Origin: CAYUVH01 sp964448135
Lineage (GTDB): Bacteria; Verrucomicrobiota; Verrucomicrobiia; Limisphaerales; UBA8199
Length of the DNA: 64,000 nucleotides
Assembly: GCA_964448135.1 (NCBI GenBank)
Contig: CAYUVH010000049.1
Location: 1-64,000, forward strand
Direction of reading: 5' to 3'
Shown: piece after piece, positions 59,678 through 64,000 of the stretch
Layout: each line of letters opens with the position of its first letter
Position numbering within the stretch: the first letter of the stretch is position 1
Position numbers and translations under genes: made by a program
Notes under the pieces: model-generated
The model's database searches: none
The model's input: only the letters and a program-made list of their open reading frames with translations
What the model was told of the DNA's origin: nothing

Positions 59678-60658
59678 TCATCCCTTCAGCAAAGTCGCGG
59701 CCCGAAACTTCCGGATCACTTCGGTCTCGCGTTCGGCTGATAGGGCAGGGGAAAGCTCGCTTTGCGGAAGCCATTGCCGGACTTTTTCGGTGGTGTGTTC
59801 GAGGCTGGTCAGAGTCAGGCCGGCGCGGCGGGCGCGCTCGTTGCTGATGTACATCAGATTGCTGCGTGGCGCGCCCGTCGCTCGAAAGAGCGGTAGGTCG
59901 AATTCAGTGAGGCCGGCCGCTTTGATTATTTCGGCAGGAATCCAAACTATATTTCGCGTGCCGAGGATTGCGAGAAAGTCCGACCACTGGTGTCTATCGC
60001 CGGCGAGGTTGAACGCGCCCTGAAGTTTCTGGTCGCATATGGTTAGAACGAAACGAGCAACATCGTTCGCATCTACGAATTGAAGAGAATCCGAGCCATC
60101 GCCCGGCGCAAGAGTTTCGCCGCCTTGCGAGGCGCGGCGCACCCAGTAGGAAAAGCGATCGAAGGGGTCGTGCGGTCCGGCGACGATTTGGGGACGGAGC
60201 AGGGCGCAGTGTTCAGCAAACATTTCCTGGACGATGTCTTCGCACGTGACTTTGAGCCGCCCATACATGTCGCCGACGACTTCGATGATGTCTTCGCCGG
60301 CGGGTTCCACGCGTGAATAAGTTTCATGCACTGGCCCGGTGGAAGGATCGCCGTACACCGAAACGGCGCTGATGTAAACGTAGTGGCCGACTTGTGAGCG
60401 CAGCTTTTTCGTGCTCATGCGGACCTGGCGGGCGGTGTAGCCGCTGACGTCCACGCAGGTGTCCCAGGTGCGATGGGAGAGGGATTCGAGGCCGGGCATG
60501 CCCTGGTCCCGGTCGCCATGGAGGCGTTCGACCTGCACTGGCAGAGGATTAGGGGATTGGCCGCGGGTGAAGGTGGTGACGGAGTGGCCAGCTTCAAGGA
60601 GAGCTTCGACAATGTGCCGGCCAACGAATTGAGTGCCGCCCAGAACGAGAATCCTCAT
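59678..60658 (-). CDS. NAD-dependent epimerase/dehydratase family protein
   Basis: A 326-residue atypical extended SDR. MRILVLGGTQFVGRHIVEAL carries the glycine motif. VYISAVSVYGDPS gives the catalytic Ser/Tyr region and MYGRLKVTCED a Tyr-x3-Lys. RPQIVAGPHDPFDRFSYW follows. It resembles the CSP41-type/NAD-epimerase group acting on nucleotide sugars or RNA. Same strand as the ArsR-methyltransferase gene with a 56-nt gap; divergent from metK. Confidence 0.85.
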   Translation of the reverse strand: MRILVLGGTQFVGRHIVEALLEAGHSVTTFTRGQSPNPLPVQVERLHGDRDQGMPGLESLSHRTWDTCVDVSGYTARQVRMSTKKLRSQVGHYVYISAVSVYGDPSTGPVHETYSRVEPAGEDIIEVVGDMYGRLKVTCEDIVQEMFAEHCALLRPQIVAGPHDPFDRFSYWVRRASQGGETLAPGDGSDSLQFVDANDVARFVLTICDQKLQGAFNLAGDRHQWSDFLAILGTRNIVWIPAEIIKAAGLTEFDLPLFRATGAPRSNLMYISNERARRAGLTLTSLEHTTEKVRQWLPQSELSPALSAERETEVIRKFRAATLLKG

Positions 60659-60846
60659 GGTTTTCGGAAATCAGGTTAGCAGTTGTGGCGCGGAGGGCGG
60701 AAGCATGGTTTTTCGCGATTCGCGAAAAGATAACCCATTCGCAATCATGCGGTTGGCAGGCACATTGCTCTTTCGACAGCTCGGCCAACGAGGCACTCCG
60801 TAATTCCACGGAGCGGTCAATCGGGAGAGTTTCCGTAATTACCCAG

Positions 60847-60886
60847 TTGACCGAATGCGAAAATAATATATCATCTTATCTTGATA
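60847..60886 (+). promoter_or_regulatory. metK promoter with overlapping inverted repeat
   Basis: A sigma70-like promoter, TTGACC (60847-60852), 16 nt, TATCAT (60869-60874), overlaps the inverted repeat TATCA-N8-TGATA (60869-60886), about 45 nt before the metK ATG. The geometry suits repression by a dimeric ArsR-type protein. A second pair of arms, ACGTTA and TAACGT, lies at 60886-60911. CCGTAATT is also repeated upstream near 60800 and 60835. Confidence 0.6.
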
Positions 60887-60930
60887 CGTTAATATGTTGG
60901 TTCGCTAACGTCAGTTTGAAATTAAATTAA

Positions 60931-62124
<1,194 letters not shown>

Positions 62125-62208
62125 TAAACGGAACAAGTGTGCTAAAGTCTCTGTCCTGAGGGCGGGAGGCTGAAGAAACAATTAAATCCGAAATTTAAGA
62201 ACCACGTT

Positions 62209-63669
62209 ATGCCGACATTGACCAAAAGCCGCAAGGCCGCGCCTGCCAAGAGCCCGGCGCGCACGAACAAAGATTATCACGTTGCCGATATCAGCCTCGC
62301 CGAATGGGGCCGGAAGGAAATTTCCGTCGCCGAGCAGGAAATGCCCGGCTTGATGTCCCTGCGCGAGAAGTACGGCACGCAACGGCCGCTGGCGGGCATC
62401 CGCCTGACCGGATCGCTGCACATGACCATCGAGACGGCCGTGTTGATCGAGACGCTCGTGGACTTGGGCGCCTCGGTGCGCTGGGCGAGCTGCAACATCT
62501 TCAGCACCCAGGACCAGGCCGCCGCCGCGATCGCCAAAGCCGGCGTCCCGGTGTTCGCTCACAAGGGCGAAACGCTCGAGGAGTACTGGGACTTCACCTT
62601 GGCTGCGCTCACGCATCCCGGCGGCAAAGGCCCGGAATTGATCGTGGACGACGGCGGCGACGCCACGTTGCTCCTGCACAAGGGCTACGAAATGGAAAAC
62701 GGCAGCGAATGGGTGAACACGCCCAGCGCCAGCCACGAAGAAGACGTCATCAAGAAGCTGCTCAAGCGTTGCGCGAAGGAGCGTCCGGGTTGGTTCGCGA
62801 AAGTCGTGAAGGATTGGAAGGGCGTCAGCGAAGAAACCACCACCGGCGTGCATCGCCTTTACCAGATGCTCGAAGCCGGCAAGCTGCTGGTGCCTTCGAT
62901 CAATGTCAATGACTCCGTCACCAAGTCCAAGTTCGACAACCTCTACGGCTGCCGCGAATCGCTGGCGGACGGATTGAAGCGCGCCCTGGGCGTGATGATC
63001 GCCGGCAAGACCGCGGTCGTCTGCGGCTACGGTGACGTCGGCAAAGGCAGCGCGCACAGCCTCCGCGGCTTCGGCGCGCGCGTGATCGTCACCGAGATTG
63101 ACCCCATCAACGCCCTCCAGGCCGCGATGGAAGGTTTCGAAGTCACGACCGTGGAAGACACCCTCGGCGAAGGCGACATCTACGTCACCACCACTGGCAA
63201 TTGCGACGTCCTCACCCTCGAGCACATGCTCAAGATGAAGGACCAGGCGATCGTGTGTAACATCGGCCATTTCGACAACGAGATCCAGGTGGAGCGCCTG
63301 AACACCGCCAAGGGCGTTTCGCGCGTGAACATCAAGCCGCAGGTGGACCGCTACGACATGCCCGGCGACCGCAGCATCTACCTGCTCGCCGAAGGCCGCC
63401 TCGTGAACCTCGGCTGCGCCGAAGGTCATCCGAGCTTCGTCATGTCGAACTCGTTCACGAACCAGGTCCTCGCGCAACTCGACCTCTGGACGAACCGCAC
63501 GACCTACAAGCCCGGCGTCTATCGTCTGCCCAAGAAGCTCGACGAAGAAGTGGCCCGCCTGCACCTCGCGAAGATCGGCGTGAAGCTGACCAAGCTCAGC
63601 AAGAAACAGGCGGATTACCTTGGCATCTCGCCCGACGGTCCTTACAAGCCGGATCATTACCGGTACTAA
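62209..63669 (+). CDS. ahcY: S-adenosylhomocysteine hydrolase
   Basis: A 486-residue enzyme splitting SAH into adenosine and homocysteine with bound NAD. SLREKYGTQRPLAGIRLTGS (~45-64) and HMTIETAVLIETLVDLGA are substrate-site blocks. SKFDNLYGCRESLADGLKRA and VVCGYGDVGKGSAHSLRGFG (~265-284) are the two family signatures, the second being the NAD-binding loop. The C-terminus ends in KPDHYRY, as required for tetramer cofactor binding. The first ~20 residues are a basic, Ala/Lys-rich extension. A hairpin with a T-rich tail follows at 63715. Confidence 0.98.
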   Translation: MPTLTKSRKAAPAKSPARTNKDYHVADISLAEWGRKEISVAEQEMPGLMSLREKYGTQRPLAGIRLTGSLHMTIETAVLIETLVDLGASVRWASCNIFSTQDQAAAAIAKAGVPVFAHKGETLEEYWDFTLAALTHPGGKGPELIVDDGGDATLLLHKGYEMENGSEWVNTPSASHEEDVIKKLLKRCAKERPGWFAKVVKDWKGVSEETTTGVHRLYQMLEAGKLLVPSINVNDSVTKSKFDNLYGCRESLADGLKRALGVMIAGKTAVVCGYGDVGKGSAHSLRGFGARVIVTEIDPINALQAAMEGFEVTTVEDTLGEGDIYVTTTGNCDVLTLEHMLKMKDQAIVCNIGHFDNEIQVERLNTAKGVSRVNIKPQVDRYDMPGDRSIYLLAEGRLVNLGCAEGHPSFVMSNSFTNQVLAQLDLWTNRTTYKPGVYRLPKKLDEEVARLHLAKIGVKLTKLSKKQADYLGISPDGPYKPDHYRY

Positions 63670-63670
63670 A

Positions 63671-63700
63671 CCGGTAGGGACGCGCTGCCGCGCGTCCGCT
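63671..63700. repeat. Short REP-like hairpin
   Basis: CGGTAGGGACGCGC-TGCC-GCGCGTCCGC right after ahcY. It shares the GTAGGG start with the family R elements but not their stem. Confidence 0.45.
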
Positions 63701-63714
63701 TTCCAAAATTCATC

Positions 63715-63756
63715 TCGGGCGCCGTGCAGAAATGTGCGGCGCCCGACTTTGTTTTT
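63715..63756 (+). terminator. Intrinsic terminator of ahcY
   Basis: TCGGGCGCCG, 12-nt loop, CGGCGCCCGA, then CTTTGTTTTT: a perfect 10-bp GC-rich stem with a T-rich tail, 46 nt after the ahcY stop. Confidence 0.75.
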
Positions 63757-63881
63757 GGGAAGGAGGGAATTAGCCGTGAAGAGGCTAAAAAGCGCAAGAA
63801 TGGAGGAAGGGCGGTTTAAGCGTGAATGGACGCGAATTATTCTCGTTGCATAACCGAGGCCGAACTCTGAATTTAAGGGGT

Positions 63882-64000
63882 ATGGCGGCGTTCTGGATGT
63901 TGCTCAGTTTGGTCTATTTGTTCGGGTGCGTCGGACTGCTTTTCGCCGGTGTGCTCGGGTTGTTTTGCAAAGCGGGCGCTGCTGGAGCGCTGGAGATTTT
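63882..64000 (+). CDS. Partial membrane protein, 3' end outside window
   Basis: An open frame starting at ATG 63882 (or 63897) runs off the right edge; 39 codons are visible. They read as a strongly hydrophobic helix (WMLLSLVYLFGCVGLLFAG and VLGLFC), so this is probably the first transmembrane segment or signal anchor of a longer protein. AAGGGG lies only one base before 63882, too close for that start, so 63897 is possible. No family can be assigned. The gap 63757-63881 shows no other feature. Confidence 0.5.
   Translation, partial: MAAFWMLLSLVYLFGCVGLLFAGVLGLFCKAGAAGALEI

Noticed and set aside
60659..60930. SAM or SAH riboswitch before metK
   Set aside because: No recognisable SAM-I/II/IV or SAH aptamer core; the leader is AT-rich with an inverted repeat better explained as a protein operator. 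The ahcY leader (62125-62208) also lacks an aptamer.
62182..63657. 491-codon minus-strand frame over ahcY
   Set aside because: Antisense to a full-length canonical enzyme; composition is that of a shadow frame.

Overview
The window reads as about 64 kb of chromosome from a verrucomicrobial bacterium, most likely near the Pedosphaera/Limisphaerales group. This is inferred from gene content, not from a marker-gene tree. Supporting signs are: secreted sulfatases, a PEP-CTERM protein, a pseudopilin with an FTLIELLVVIAI helix, DUF1080-type and Ig/PATR-type giant secreted proteins, an SpmA-SpmB fusion, a GC-rich sequence, weak Shine-Dalgarno sites, and many palindromic or short-period intergenic repeats. 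I see no rRNA, tRNA, CRISPR array, integrase or transposase.

Layout. 1-2.7 kb: a partial unknown gene, aroB and an SDR. 2.7-9.2 kb: a lipoprotein, a sulfatase tightly followed by a SulP sulfate permease, a translationally coupled PEP-CTERM/pseudopilin pair, and a divergent paralogue. 9.5-18.8 kb: serS, glgA, a heterodimeric ABC exporter, a degenerate receiver protein and a TMTC-like membrane protein with a possible coupled 12-codon leader. 18.9-23.7 kb: a second sulfatase, an orphan Mu-gp27-like gene (copy 1), a small membrane protein and a secreted Ig-like protein. 23.9-34.9 kb (all minus strand): SpmAB, an ankyrin-kelch giant protein with its small membrane partner, and two two-component systems. 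35-49.5 kb: large exported proteins (Big_9/cadherin-like, HzsA-like with CxxCH, GH25-PATR, DUF6259-like, GH5-like, DUF1080) plus a D-threonine-aldolase-like enzyme. 49.7-52.8 kb: gp27-like copy 2 with repeat arrays, two small unknown proteins and a CaCA exchanger. 53-58.6 kb: an esterase and the complete dTDP-rhamnose set rmlACDB. 58.7-64 kb: an ArsR-methyltransferase fusion (SahR-like), an epimerase, metK, ahcY and a partial membrane protein.

How the parts work together. The sulfatases, glycosidases and esterase suggest degradation of sulfated or acetylated polysaccharide, with SulP handling sulfate. The metK-ahcY pair forms the S-adenosylmethionine cycle, and the nearby ArsR-methyltransferase gene plus an inverted repeat on the metK promoter suggest SAH-responsive control. 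The OmpR-type two-component system probably controls both its own operon and the ankyrin-kelch operon, because the same 20-bp direct-repeat element lies 47-49 nt before both start codons.

The best candidate for something undescribed is the orphan gp27-like gene family. Two paralogues 29 kb apart share a near-identical palindromic operator (ACTTGGACA-GCCGT-TGTCCAAGT) upstream, and each is followed by a roughly 10-bp-period degenerate repeat array ending in an A-tract. Two further arrays of that type occur without the gene, at 1743-1802 and 9388-9443.
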